Assembly (NCBI RefSeq): GCF_001280505.1
Contig: NZ_LBIO01000058.1
Coordinates: 124,001-188,000, forward strand
Direction of reading: 5' to 3'
Length of the DNA stretch: 64,000 nucleotides
Source of the DNA: Mangrovimonas sp. TPBH4
Lineage (GTDB): Bacteria > Bacteroidota > Bacteroidia > Flavobacteriales > Flavobacteriaceae
The translations under genes and the position numbers were made by a program. The notes beneath the pieces are model-generated. The model was not told the origin of the DNA. It saw only the letters and a list, made by a program, of their open reading frames with translations, and did not search any database. Shown piece by piece: positions 16,897 to 25,529 of the stretch (positions are counted from its first letter, which is position 1; each line of letters opens with the position of its first letter).

Positions 16897-17964
16897 ATGA
16901 GTGAATCTGAAATTACTTGTAAGAACTGTGAAAGGGACTTTGATGCCAATTTTGAGTTTTGTCCTTTTTGTGGCCAAAAGGTAGATGAGCAGTTAACTTT
17001 AGGAGTCTTGTTCTACAATACCATTAGTAATTACTTTTCTTTTGATGCCCGTTTTTTTAAGAGTTTTATTCCTTTAATGACCAGACCGGGATATTTGGCG
17101 AGTAAATTTATAGGCGGAAAACGCTTGTTGTATTTGCATCCTGCACAAATGTATTTGTTTATTTCGGTAGTGTTTTTCTTTGTGTTTTCATTCGTAGCTA
17201 GAGAACAAACTCAGAAGCTGGATACTGCACTAAAATCTGAATTTGAGCATAAGCAGGAATATATAGATTCCATTAAACAAGCGGTTTCAGATTCTGTAAA
17301 AGTAGCAGACTTAAACAAACAACTGAAGGATGCCAATGTGGGGTTTCAATTGGATGAATCTGGTTTTAAAGTTTTGGACTCCCTAGAATCCTCTCAAGAC
17401 AAAAAAGTGGTGGAAACAGGTTTCAACTTCAATCAGGAAGCAATAGATTCTTTAATTGCGGCTGGTGCATCAGATGAAGTTATTTATAAAGAAATGGGGA
17501 TGAATGATGGAGACAGTGCTTTTGTTAGGCGATTGTACCATCAAGCCTTGAAGTTTTATAAAAATAGGAGCGGAGGATCTATTCTGCAGGCATTTTATGA
17601 TAGCATTCCAATTTCGATGTTTATTTTGCTTCCAATTTTTGCGTTGATCCTAAAAGTGTTTTTTTACAAAAAGGGGAAGTATGCCCACCATCTTGTATTT
17701 ACCTTTTATTTCTTCTCGTTCTTGTTTATGGTGTTTAGTATTCTTGTAATCTGTAACTTGATATGGAAAGGATTTCCCGGTTGGATAAATAGTGTTGTCA
17801 TGTTTTCTACCTTCTTTTATCTCTTGATAGCCATAAAGCGGTTTTATGGGCAGGGGTGGTTTTTAAGTTTTGTAAAATGCAATGTTATTTCCTTTGCCTT
17901 TTTAATGTTTGTAATCCCATTGGCAGTGGTAGTAATGGGACTTTCCGCATTTATGTTTTACTAA
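16897..17964 (+). CDS. DUF3667 zinc-ribbon membrane protein
   Basis: Membrane protein of 355 residues. It opens with a zinc ribbon (Cys8, Cys11, Cys22, Cys25). Next comes the conserved stretch VLFYNTISNYFSFDARFFKSF and the GYLASKFIGGKRLLYLHPAQMYLF motif that leads into the first membrane segment. That pattern is the hallmark of DUF3667. A soluble, charged, Asp/Ser/Lys-rich loop of about 120 residues (near 110-230) separates the first hydrophobic segment from three or four C-terminal ones. Bacteroidetes often carry several copies; function is unknown. The ribbon should face the cytoplasm. Confidence 0.82.
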   Translation: MSESEITCKNCERDFDANFEFCPFCGQKVDEQLTLGVLFYNTISNYFSFDARFFKSFIPLMTRPGYLASKFIGGKRLLYLHPAQMYLFISVVFFFVFSFVAREQTQKLDTALKSEFEHKQEYIDSIKQAVSDSVKVADLNKQLKDANVGFQLDESGFKVLDSLESSQDKKVVETGFNFNQEAIDSLIAAGASDEVIYKEMGMNDGDSAFVRRLYHQALKFYKNRSGGSILQAFYDSIPISMFILLPIFALILKVFFYKKGKYAHHLVFTFYFFSFLFMVFSILVICNLIWKGFPGWINSVVMFSTFFYLLIAIKRFYGQGWFLSFVKCNVISFAFLMFVIPLAVVVMGLSAFMFY

Positions 17965-17966
17965 AA

Positions 17967-17997
17967 AAGCTTGCCTCAAAACTAATGAGACAAGCTT
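17967..17997 (+). terminator. Hairpin after the DUF3667 gene
   Basis: Stem AAGCTTG/CAAGCTT extended by CTCA/TGAG with internal mismatches, starting 3 bases after the stop. No T run follows, so it is at best a weak terminator. Confidence 0.4.
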
Positions 17998-18104
17998 CCT
18001 GCTATATGTAGATTAATAAATTAAAGGGGTTTCAATTGCTTTTAGCGAGGGCGCAAGATACTGTTTTTTAGAGGAATAAAAAGTCTAATATCTGTTAAAA
18101 TCGA

Positions 18105-20888
18105 TTAAAGTTTTTCTTTGAGAAATTTCCCTGTAATAGAACCTTCATTTCTTACAATTTCTTCTGGAGTACCCATGGCTACCAATTGTCCTCCCTGTTG
18201 CCCGCCTTCTGGTCCTAGGTCAATAATATAATCGGCGCACTTGATAAGATCTAGATTGTGCTCTATAACGATTATGGAATGCCCTTTGGAAATAAGGGCT
18301 TGAAACGACTTGAGTAGTTTTTGGATATCGTGGAAATGCAATCCTGTGGTAGGTTCGTCAAAAATAAATAAGGCATTATCACTTTTACTTCCTTTTCCTA
18401 AAAAGGATGCCAGTTTAATACGTTGTGCTTCCCCGCCAGAAAGGGTGGAGGAGCTTTGTCCTAAGGTTACATACCCCAAACCAACATCTTGAAGCGGCTG
18501 TAGTTTTGTTTGGATTCTTTTTTCATTATGCTGCGAAAAGAATGCTATGGCTTCATCTATGGTAAGGTTCAATATGTCGTCAATTGTCTTTCCTTCGAAA
18601 GTGACCTCCAAAATATCCTTTTTAAAGCGCTTCCCGTTACAGGTTTCACAGGTTAAGTGTACATCTGCCATAAATTGCATTTCAATGGTCACTTCACCTT
18701 CACCTTTACAGGTTTCGCAACGCCCCCCATCCACGTTAAAACTGAAATGCTTTGCTTGATAATTACGAATCTTGCTCAGCTTTTGAGAAGCAAACAAGGC
18801 CCTAATATCATCATAGGCTTTGATATAGGTGACAGGATTGGAGCGCGAAGACCTCCCAATTGGATTTTGGTCTACAAACTCAACATGTTTAATGTTTTTA
18901 AAATTTCCCTTGAGCTCTGTAAATTGGCCTGGTTTGTCACTGAAATCGGTTAATTTCTTTTGAATGGCTGGAAAGAGAATCTTTTTGATCAAGGTACTTT
19001 TTCCACTTCCAGAAACCCCAGTAATTACCGTGAGCATTTCCAAAGGAAACGTCACATCAATATTTTGAAGGTTATTTTCTCGAGCTCCTAGAATATCTAT
19101 ATGGTATTTCGAAGTCCGTCTTTTTTGGGGCACTTCAATTTCCAATTGGCCATTAAGGTATTGGGCTGTTAACGAATGGGAAGCTAGAATGTCCTTGTAA
19201 GTACCCGTAGCAACCACTTCACCACCAAAGGTTCCTGCTTCTGGACCTATGTCAATAATTTCATCAGCTGCATTCATGATATCTTCGTCATGTTCTACCA
19301 CAATAACCGTATTGCCTAAATCTCGAAGGGACTCCAATACTTTTATAAGTTTTTGGGTGTCCTTCGGGTGGAGTCCTATACTAGGCTCGTCCAGAATATA
19401 CATGGAACCAACCAAACTGCTTCCAAGAGATGTAGCAAGGTTAATTCGTTGGCTTTCTCCTCCAGACAAAGTGTTGGAACGTCTGTTCAAGGTTAAATAT
19501 TCAAGACCTACATTTTTAAGAAATGATAAGCGATTAGTGATTTCCTTGAGCAGTCGCTCAGCTATTTTTGTATCGTATTCGTTTAGTTGAAGTTTATCAA
19601 AAAAATCAGCCAATTGGTTTAATGGCAATTCAACCAAATCGGTAATGGTGGCATCTCCAATTTTTACATAATTGGCTTCGTTTCTTAAACGTTTTCCGTG
19701 GCAGACCGTACATTTTGTTTTCCCTCGATAACGGGATAACATCACCCTGTTTTGGATTTTATAGGCTTTGGCCTCTAGTTCTTCAAAAAAGGAATTTAGG
19801 CCTTCAAAATAGTTGTTCCCTTCCCAAACCAATTGTTTTTGGGCCTCTGATAATTGAAAATAGGGCTTGTGGATAGGGAAATCGAATTTGTGTGAGTTAT
19901 TCACCAATTGATCCCTGTACCAGCTCATACTTTCACCACGCCAAGGAAAGATGGCATTTTCATAGATTGATAAGCCTGTATTTGGTATGACCAAATCTTC
20001 ATCTATACCAATTACATCACCATAACCTTCACATTTGGGACAGGCCCCATAAGGATTGTTAAAACTGAACAAGTGAACGTTAGGTTCCAAAAAGGTCATG
20101 TCGTCCAGTTCAAATTTATTGTTGTAAGAACGTTGTACTCCATTGGATAGTGATTCAATTGTACAAGAACCTTTTCCTTCAAAGAAGGCTGTTTCAATAG
20201 CATCTGCCAAACGGTTATAAAAATCCTCTTCATGCCTTACAATAACACGATCCACGACCAAAACAATGTCCGAAGTCAGTTCTTTTTGAAGGGCATCCTC
20301 AATTCTAAGGACGTTATCTTGATATTTTACTCTGGCATACCCTTGCTGCTGCAATACCTTAAGTTTGTTCTCCATGGTGCGTCCTTCTTCGAGGATAATA
20401 GGTGAGAGGAGCAGCAATTTATCACCATCTTCAAACTGCTTGATATATTTCAAAACATCCTGTGTAGTATGCTTCTTCACCTCATTTCCGGAAATGGGAG
20501 AGTAGGTCTTGCCAATGCGGGCAAACAAGAGTTTTAAATAATCGTAAATCTCAGTGGTGGTCCCTACCGTAGAGCGCGGATTTGTAGAGTTTACTTTTTG
20601 TTCTATGGCAATGGCTGGGGCAATTCCCTTGATATAATCTACTTTCGGTTTATTGAGTCTTCCCAAAAACTGACGGGCATAACTGGACAGACTTTCCACA
20701 TAGCGTCTTTGGCCTTCGGCATAAAGGGTGTCAAATGCCAAACTGGATTTTCCAGAACCTGATAGCCCTGTGATTACCACTAATTTATTCCGTGGAATAA
20801 CAACATCAATATTTTTTAAGTTGTGAAGTTTTGCACCTTTAATGATGATATTCTCTTTTGGATTTACTTCGGAAATATTAATGTTCAT
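18105..20888 (-). CDS. uvrA: Excinuclease ABC subunit A (UvrA), lacking one zinc Cys pair
   Basis: Damage-recognition ATPase of nucleotide excision repair, 927 residues (usual 930-950). Two ABC ATPase halves are present: Walker [10 protein letters not shown] near residue 42 and GVSGSGKST in the second half, and two LSGGE signatures. The C-terminal zinc module is intact ([10 protein letters not shown] and CETCNGKRF). The N-terminal module is altered: CPKC after FSFNNPYGA is present, but the preceding CPxC seen in E. coli UvrA is replaced by FELDDMTF. The [10 protein letters not shown] pair remains. This resembles a UvrA paralogue group in Bacteroidetes, so a second uvrA elsewhere in the genome is possible. 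Monocistronic by context, about 140 bases from its convergent neighbour. Confidence 0.93.
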   Translation of the reverse strand: MNINISEVNPKENIIIKGAKLHNLKNIDVVIPRNKLVVITGLSGSGKSSLAFDTLYAEGQRRYVESLSSYARQFLGRLNKPKVDYIKGIAPAIAIEQKVNSTNPRSTVGTTTEIYDYLKLLFARIGKTYSPISGNEVKKHTTQDVLKYIKQFEDGDKLLLLSPIILEEGRTMENKLKVLQQQGYARVKYQDNVLRIEDALQKELTSDIVLVVDRVIVRHEEDFYNRLADAIETAFFEGKGSCTIESLSNGVQRSYNNKFELDDMTFLEPNVHLFSFNNPYGACPKCEGYGDVIGIDEDLVIPNTGLSIYENAIFPWRGESMSWYRDQLVNNSHKFDFPIHKPYFQLSEAQKQLVWEGNNYFEGLNSFFEELEAKAYKIQNRVMLSRYRGKTKCTVCHGKRLRNEANYVKIGDATITDLVELPLNQLADFFDKLQLNEYDTKIAERLLKEITNRLSFLKNVGLEYLTLNRRSNTLSGGESQRINLATSLGSSLVGSMYILDEPSIGLHPKDTQKLIKVLESLRDLGNTVIVVEHDEDIMNAADEIIDIGPEAGTFGGEVVATGTYKDILASHSLTAQYLNGQLEIEVPQKRRTSKYHIDILGARENNLQNIDVTFPLEMLTVITGVSGSGKSTLIKKILFPAIQKKLTDFSDKPGQFTELKGNFKNIKHVEFVDQNPIGRSSRSNPVTYIKAYDDIRALFASQKLSKIRNYQAKHFSFNVDGGRCETCKGEGEVTIEMQFMADVHLTCETCNGKRFKKDILEVTFEGKTIDDILNLTIDEAIAFFSQHNEKRIQTKLQPLQDVGLGYVTLGQSSSTLSGGEAQRIKLASFLGKGSKSDNALFIFDEPTTGLHFHDIQKLLKSFQALISKGHSIIVIEHNLDLIKCADYIIDLGPEGGQQGGQLVAMGTPEEIVRNEGSITGKFLKEKL

Positions 20889-21199
20889 AATGCCTTTTGC
20901 TAATAGATTTGCAAAGATACTACAAGTATTTTATCTGAATAAATTAATTTATCATGGATAAAATAGAGGTGCAGTTGCTCTTGATACTACCGTGAAAATT
21001 GTGCGATGTTTATCATGGAATACCTGTTTTAGTATAAATAAAATGTTAAAGTTTAATGTTAAATTTTGCTTTTTTGTCTTTATAGTTGTTATATTTGGAC
21101 TTCAAGCAATCATAAAACCACTTGCCTATAACATAATATTACTTTAGAAAATTAACCCCAAGCTAGGAAGTTTTACTTCGAGCCATTAAAGTAATTATT
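20889..21199 (+). promoter_or_regulatory. 311-base gap with the ECF sigma factor promoter
   Basis: Gap between divergent uvrA and the sigma factor gene; no ORF seen. TTG at 21066-21068, 21 bases, then TATATTTG at 21090-21097 match the Bacteroidetes -33/-7 promoter. This predicts a start near 21104 and a leader of about 95 bases. TTTATC and GATAAA flank an ATG near 20950 as a short inverted repeat, and TTTATCATGGA recurs near 21010. I see nothing else in it. Confidence 0.5.
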
Positions 21200-21784
21200 A
21201 TGAAAAACGAACTTATCACTGATGCTGTTTTAGTAAGGAATTATATTAACGGAGATGAGAGCGCTCTTTCCGTACTTATTTATAGGCATAAACAAAAGAT
21301 TTACAGTTTTATCTATTCCAAAGTCTTGGATAGAGATGTTACCGAAGATATTTTTCAGGACACTTTTATTAAAGTAATACGAACCCTAAAATTGAAAAAA
21401 TACAATGAAGAGGGAAAGTTTTTGCCTTGGGTAATGCGTATTGCCCATAATTTGGTAATCGACCATTTTAGAAAGACCAATAGGATGCCAAAATTTGACA
21501 ATTCTGGGGAGTTCAGTATTTTTTCGGTATTGGGTGATGGGGCCTTAAATGCGGAAAAACAGATTATAAAGGATCAGGTGGAAAGCGATATCAGACGTCT
21601 CATTCAAGAGTTGCCAGAAGACCAAAAAGAGGTTTTGGTAATGCGTATGTATAAGGACATGAGTTTTAAGGAAATTTCAGATGCTACGGGCGTGAGTATC
21701 AATACCGCTTTAGGTAGAATGCGCTATGCATTGATCAATTTGAGAAAGGTAATTGAAAAAAATAATATAATTTTAACAAATTGA
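21200..21784 (+). CDS. ECF-type RNA polymerase sigma-70 factor
   Basis: Sigma factor of 194 residues with only regions 2 and 4. Region 2 spans about residues 14-85 (SVLIYRHKQKIYSFIY through DIFQDTFIKVIRTL and the promoter-melting LPWVMRIAHNLVIDHFRK). Region 4 spans about 130-185 (LPEDQKEVLVMRMYKDMSFKEISDATGVSINTALGRMRYAL), a clear helix-turn-helix. No classical anti-sigma factor gene follows; instead there is a 48-codon ORF 57 bases downstream. A long leader is predicted. Regulon and signal are unknown. Factors of this kind are common in flavobacteria, and some act constitutively or in growth control. Confidence 0.9.
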   Translation: MKNELITDAVLVRNYINGDESALSVLIYRHKQKIYSFIYSKVLDRDVTEDIFQDTFIKVIRTLKLKKYNEEGKFLPWVMRIAHNLVIDHFRKTNRMPKFDNSGEFSIFSVLGDGALNAEKQIIKDQVESDIRRLIQELPEDQKEVLVMRMYKDMSFKEISDATGVSINTALGRMRYALINLRKVIEKNNIILTN

Positions 21785-21841
21785 TATAATAAAGTGATTT
21801 TTTGTGCGTTATTGAAATTATAAGAACCTAAAAATTTAATA

Positions 21842-21988
21842 ATGGCAAAACTTTACTCAGAATGCACACCCCCAAAGAAAGACAATCTGAACCCTAAAAA
21901 GGAGACGATAGAGTTTCTTTTAAACTATTCGAAGGCTTTAAGTGTTATACATTGTAATAAATTGAAGTTTGAAGCACTTCTAAACTAA
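21842..21988 (+). CDS. Small 48-residue protein behind the ECF sigma factor
   Basis: Short ORF read directly: ATG at 21842, stop TAA at 21986-21988. It encodes a basic peptide beginning MAKLYSECTPPKKD, with a central ETIEFLLNYSKALSVI helix and ending KLKFEALLN. I recall similar tiny proteins (a polar start, then ETIxFLLNYSKxL) beside sigma factor genes in other Flavobacteriaceae, but could not run a search. It is 57 bases from the sigma factor stop, same strand, with no terminator between, and a strong hairpin follows at 21996. A regulator or partner of the sigma factor is a guess. Confidence 0.6.
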   Translation: MAKLYSECTPPKKDNLNPKKETIEFLLNYSKALSVIHCNKLKFEALLN

Positions 21989-21995
21989 ACTTTGT

Positions 21996-22020
21996 AAGCC
22001 CTGAGAAATCAGGGCTTCTT
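21996..22020. terminator. Bidirectional terminator overlapping the nth stop codon
   Basis: Perfect 9-bp stem AAGCCCTGA/TCAGGGCTT with a 4-base loop. The right arm contains the stop codon of the convergent nth gene. T-richness follows weakly on the plus strand. Confidence 0.65.
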
Positions 22021-22668
22021 CATTTTATAGTAGTCGTTAATTACCGTAGCCCTACCAATGGTTTTGGTAATGACATCCTTGTCAAGGTCCCAGCCTCTGG
22101 CAGGGGAGTATTCCCTTCCGTACCAAATAATCTGTAAATGAAGATCATTCCATAATGCTTCAGGAAAAAGGCGTTTGGCATCCTTTTCAGTTTGTGTCAC
22201 GTTTTTGCCATTGCTTAAATTCCAACGGTACATCAACCGATGGATATGAGTGTCTACAGGAAAGGCGGGAATGCCAAATGCTTGGGACAGTACAACCGCA
22301 GCCGTTTTATGGCCTACCGCAGGCAATGCCTCCAACTCTTCGTAGGTTTGAGGGACTTCTCCGTTGTGCTTTTCAATTAGAATTTGTGATAATCCATGAA
22401 TGCCTTTACTTTTCATTGGCGAAAGACCAACCGGCTTTATAATTTCCCGAATTTCTTCCACAGAAAGTTTTACCATATCATACGGATTGTCTGCTCTTTC
22501 AAATAAAAGTGGGGTAATCTGGTTTACCCTAACATCTGTACTTTGTGCAGACATTAACACGGCAATCAGCAGTGTGTAGGGGTCTTTATGGTCTAATGGA
22601 ATTGGAATGGTTGGATAGAGTTCCTTTAAAGTGGTAATTACGAAATCCACTTTTTCTTGCTTGGTCAT
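22009..22668 (-). CDS. nth: Endonuclease III family DNA glycosylase without the FeS cluster cysteines
   Basis: HhH-GPD base-excision glycosylase of 219 residues. The helix-hairpin-helix LPAVGHKTAAVVL contains catalytic Lys121, and the conserved Asp139 lies in FPVDTHIHR, so the active site is intact. E. coli Nth ends with four Cys holding a [4Fe-4S] cluster. Here the matching region reads WYGREYSPARGWDLDKD, and the whole protein contains no cysteine, so the cluster is absent. Cytoplasmic; removes oxidised pyrimidines and can nick AP sites. Divergent from bcp with interlocked promoters. Confidence 0.9.
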   Translation of the reverse strand: MTKQEKVDFVITTLKELYPTIPIPLDHKDPYTLLIAVLMSAQSTDVRVNQITPLLFERADNPYDMVKLSVEEIREIIKPVGLSPMKSKGIHGLSQILIEKHNGEVPQTYEELEALPAVGHKTAAVVLSQAFGIPAFPVDTHIHRLMYRWNLSNGKNVTQTEKDAKRLFPEALWNDLHLQIIWYGREYSPARGWDLDKDVITKTIGRATVINDYYKMKKP

Positions 22669-22674
22669 AAATTG

Positions 22675-22682
22675 TATTTTTG
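22675..22682 (+). promoter_or_regulatory. -7 box of bcp promoter
   Basis: TATTTTTG, an exact -7 consensus 23 bases before the bcp ATG at 22706. It faces the nth -7 box. Confidence 0.55.
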
Positions 22683-22691
22683 TACAAAATT

Positions 22692-22699
22692 CAAAGTTA
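22692..22699 (-). promoter_or_regulatory. -7 box of nth promoter
   Basis: Reads TAACTTTG on the minus strand, an exact -7 consensus 23 bases before the nth ATG at 22668. Each of the two divergent boxes lies in the other gene's leader. Confidence 0.55.
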
Positions 22700-22705
22700 A
22701 TAATT

Positions 22706-23158
22706 ATGACCCAATTAAAGGTAGGAGATCAGGCTCCAGATTTTACAGCAAAGGACGAACAAGGAAATACCGTAACACTTTCGGATTATAAAGGAAAAAA
22801 ATTAGTGCTGTTTTTTTATCCCAAAGCAAGTACACCTGGTTGTACAGCGGAAGCTTGCGATTTAAGCAATAATTATGAGCGTTTTAAAGCATTGGGATAT
22901 GATATTTTGGGGGTAAGTGCAGATTCACAAAAGCGCCAATCCAATTTTAAAAAGAAATATGATTTTCCTTATCCGCTTTTAGCCGATGAGGACAAGGAGG
23001 TGATCAATGCCTATGGGGTATGGGGACCTAAGAAGTTTATGGGGCGTGAGTATGATGGCATTCATAGAACCACGTTTGTTATTGATGAAAATGGGCTTAT
23101 TGAAGATGTTATTCTTAAGGTGAAAACAAAGGCACATACAGATCAAATTTTGGCATAA
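22706..23158 (+). CDS. bcp: Thioredoxin-dependent thiol peroxidase (Bcp/PrxQ peroxiredoxin)
   Basis: Peroxiredoxin of the Bcp/PrxQ group, 150 residues, reducing hydrogen peroxide and organic peroxides with thioredoxin. The start is set at 22706 (MTQLKVGDQAPDF), because the family starts here; an in-frame start at 22631 would run into nth. The peroxidatic Cys46 lies in TPGCTAEAC and the resolving Cys51 five residues later, the classic PrxQ pair. FFYPKASTPGC and the later RTTFVID strand complete the fold. Cytoplasmic. Pairing with a DNA repair glycosylase across a shared promoter region suggests a joint role in oxidative damage, an inference. Confidence 0.93.
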   Translation: MTQLKVGDQAPDFTAKDEQGNTVTLSDYKGKKLVLFFYPKASTPGCTAEACDLSNNYERFKALGYDILGVSADSQKRQSNFKKKYDFPYPLLADEDKEVINAYGVWGPKKFMGREYDGIHRTTFVIDENGLIEDVILKVKTKAHTDQILA

Positions 23159-23197
23159 AAAATAAGACCTTCTGAATTACTCAAAAGGTCTTATTTT
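23159..23197. terminator. Bidirectional terminator
   Basis: Perfect 13-bp stem, AAAATAAGACCTT against AAGGTCTTATTTT, with a 13-base loop between the convergent bcp gene and the 483-residue protein gene. Confidence 0.85.
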
Positions 23198-23218
23198 ATA
23201 TACGGTTATGTATTCGAA

Positions 23219-24670
23219 TTATTCTTCGTGATAGACTTCTTCGGTTTCGTATCCAAATAAGTTTTCTTCTTTAATCAATTTGGCGACACCTTCGGGCAAC
23301 ATATTTTCCCAACCATCTTCATTTTCTGTAATCATCTTAAGCACCTTTCTGGAGAAAATGGACAAAATACTTGGATCGTAATCGGTAATATCAACCACTT
23401 TTCCATTGTACTTAAAGAATTTGTACAATTCTTTCATACGTGGATGTACCTTGAGGTTTTCGCTGTTTACCAATGTACCGTCCTTGGTAACCATTGGGTA
23501 CAAGTATACGCGAAGGTCTTTAAAGAATAGTTTTCCGAAGGCCTCCAAAATACCACCGCTTAAATGGCGATAGTATTTTTCGTCGAAAATATCTACAAGG
23601 TTATTTACGCCCATGGCCAGTCCCATTCTGTTTTTAGAATATTGGGAGAAATACTCCACCAAACGATAATACTCTTGGAAATTGGAAATCAAAACAGTTT
23701 GTCCTAAAGAACACAATAGTTTCGCGCGGTCCATAAAGTCCTGCTCATTGATTTCCCCTTCGGCACGTAAGTTGGAAAGCGTGATTTCAAAAACTACCTG
23801 AGTGTTTTTTTGATCTACTTTATTCTCCTTAACAAACATGTCATAAGATTTATGGAACATGTCCATATTCACCTTAGTTACAGGTCTAAAACTACCACGG
23901 AATGCCAAGATGTTCTTTTTGTACAGCACTCTTGCCGGAAGCACGTTGTTTCCATCTGGAGCAAACATTACCGCATCGGTCATGCCATTTTTCACCAGTT
24001 GTAAACTCATTAAACGGTTGTCAACCTCGCTAAAGATTGGACCGCTAAAGTTGATGGTATCAATTTCCAATTGGTCTTTATCCAAATGGTCATACAGATA
24101 TCTTAAAAGCTTCTTTGGTTCGTTGTATTTGTAAAATGCTCCGTAAATCAAGTTGGTACCAAGTACTCCCAAAGTTTCCTGTTGCAGCCTTGCATCGTTT
24201 TCTTTGAAACGTAGGTGCAGGATGATTTCGTTGTATTCCTGCTCTGGATCAACCTGATATTTAATACCTACCCAACCATGTCCTTTATAGTTCTTGGCAA
24301 AGTCAATAGTTGCCACAGTGTTGGCGTAAGAAAAGAATAATTTGTGAGGGTGTTTATCTCTAGGAAGTCGTTTTTCAATTAAGTTAACCTCGTGGTTAAG
24401 CATTTTACGCAATCGAGCTTCGGTTACGTAACGTTTATCATCTTCAATTCCATAGATAGCATCACTAAAATCTTTATCGTAGGCCGACATGGCCTTAGCG
24501 ATGGTCCCAGAAGCGCCTCCTGCTCTAAAGAATTGGCGTACAGTTTCCTGTCCAGCGCCAATTTCAGCAAAAGTTCCATAAATATTCTCATTAAGGTTAA
24601 TTCGAAGTGCTTTCGACTTTAACGAAGGAACATCATCGAATTCTTTATCTCCCTTTAAGGTTATTTCCAT
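23219..24670 (-). CDS. Conserved protein of unknown function (483 residues)
   Basis: Large soluble protein that I recognise as conserved in Flavobacteriaceae but whose function I cannot assign. Public labels such as 'nicotinate mononucleotide adenylyltransferase' or 'TonB-dependent receptor' appear for it, and nothing in the sequence supports either. The start is set at 24670 (MEITLKGDKEFDDVPSLKSK); a longer frame to 24958 would overlap the divergent MBL gene. Striking motifs are IYGTFAEIGAGQETVRQFFRAGGASGTIAKAM (residues near 29-60) and AMGVNNLVDIFDEKYY (near 375). No signal peptide, membrane segment or nucleotide-binding P-loop is evident. A -7 box TACCTTTG lies on the minus strand at 24700-24707. 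Confidence 0.75.
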   Translation of the reverse strand: MEITLKGDKEFDDVPSLKSKALRINLNENIYGTFAEIGAGQETVRQFFRAGGASGTIAKAMSAYDKDFSDAIYGIEDDKRYVTEARLRKMLNHEVNLIEKRLPRDKHPHKLFFSYANTVATIDFAKNYKGHGWVGIKYQVDPEQEYNEIILHLRFKENDARLQQETLGVLGTNLIYGAFYKYNEPKKLLRYLYDHLDKDQLEIDTINFSGPIFSEVDNRLMSLQLVKNGMTDAVMFAPDGNNVLPARVLYKKNILAFRGSFRPVTKVNMDMFHKSYDMFVKENKVDQKNTQVVFEITLSNLRAEGEINEQDFMDRAKLLCSLGQTVLISNFQEYYRLVEYFSQYSKNRMGLAMGVNNLVDIFDEKYYRHLSGGILEAFGKLFFKDLRVYLYPMVTKDGTLVNSENLKVHPRMKELYKFFKYNGKVVDITDYDPSILSIFSRKVLKMITENEDGWENMLPEGVAKLIKEENLFGYETEEVYHEE

Positions 24671-24699
24671 CTTTTTAAATCCGGGTTTTAAGTACTGCA

Positions 24700-24707
24700 C
24701 AAAGGTA
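24700..24707 (-). promoter_or_regulatory. -7 box of the 483-residue protein gene
   Basis: TACCTTTG on the minus strand, an exact -7 consensus 29 bases before the ATG at 24670. Confidence 0.5.
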
Positions 24708-24739
24708 TTAAAATACCATGGTAAACAAAAAAATAACAT

Positions 24740-24747
24740 TATTTTTG
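24740..24747 (+). promoter_or_regulatory. -7 box of the MBL hydrolase promoter
   Basis: TATTTTTG, exact -7 consensus, 17 bases before the TTG start at 24765. Confidence 0.55.
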
Positions 24748-24764
24748 TTCCAAACTCAGATGAT

Positions 24765-25526
24765 TTGAAAGTTACGTTTTTAGGCACAGGAACATCCCAG
24801 GGAATCCCCATTATTGGTAATACACATCCCGTGTGCCTGAGTAAAAATCCGAAAGACAAAAGGTTGCGTGTTTCAGTTTTGGTGGAGTGGAATGACCACG
24901 CGTATGTGGTAGATTGCGGCCCTGATTTTAGACAGCAAATGCTTAGGACAGATTGCACAAAATTGGATGGTATTTTGTTTACTCATGAACATGCCGACCA
25001 TACCGCTGGACTTGACGATATCAGACCTTTCAACTTCAGGCAAGGCGATATGCCCATTTATGCACATGAACGTGTTATTGAAGGTCTGGAGAAACGCTTT
25101 GATTATATTTTTGAAACCGAAAATAAATATCCTGGGGCGCCTGGTGTAATATCTAATGTAATTAGCAGTGAACCTTTTAAATTAGGAGGTTTGGAAATAA
25201 TTCCTGTGAATTTAATGCACCACGAACTGCAGGTTTTTGGATACCGATTTGGCGATTTCGCCTATTTAACGGATATGAAAACCATTGTAGATGAAGAGGT
25301 GGAAAAACTGAAGCATTTAAAAGTTTTGGTGGTGAATGCCCTGCGTATTGAGCCGCATATGTCCCACCTTAATTTAGAAGAAGCCTTGAATTTTATAGAG
25401 CGTGTAAAGCCAGAGAAAGCCTATCTTACGCACATCAGTCATCTTTTGGGATTTCACGACGACGTACAACAAAAATTGCCAAGCAACGTTTTCTTGGCGT
25501 ATGATAACCTACAAATTTCAATTTAA
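24765..25526 (+). CDS. MBL-fold metallo-hydrolase (PhnP-like), TTG start
   Basis: Metallo-beta-lactamase fold hydrolase of 253 residues, related to PhnP-type cyclic phosphodiesterases. The metal site is His74, His76, Asp78 and His79 in THEHADHTAGLDD. Further ligands are likely in NLMHHELQV, AYLTDMKT and THISHLLGFH. The family starts MKVTFLGTGTSQGIP, and here that Met is encoded by TTG at 24765. The only nearby upstream ATG (24760) is out of frame and hits a stop after one codon, so a TTG start is well supported. Cytoplasmic. A small membrane-anchored protein gene follows after 3 bases. Substrate unknown. Confidence 0.88.
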   Translation: MKVTFLGTGTSQGIPIIGNTHPVCLSKNPKDKRLRVSVLVEWNDHAYVVDCGPDFRQQMLRTDCTKLDGILFTHEHADHTAGLDDIRPFNFRQGDMPIYAHERVIEGLEKRFDYIFETENKYPGAPGVISNVISSEPFKLGGLEIIPVNLMHHELQVFGYRFGDFAYLTDMKTIVDEEVEKLKHLKVLVVNALRIEPHMSHLNLEEALNFIERVKPEKAYLTHISHLLGFHDDVQQKLPSNVFLAYDNLQISI

Positions 25527-25529
25527 ACT

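Noticed and set aside
19249-19590. Open frames on the opposite strand inside uvrA and other genes
   Set aside because: They are antisense shadows of strong coding frames, without promoter or family motifs.
24671-24958. N-terminal extension of the 483-residue protein (open frame to 24958)
   Set aside because: It would overlap the divergent MBL gene and both promoters, and the sequence (Cys- and Trp-rich) lacks the character of the rest of the protein. A -7 box sits right before the start at 24670.
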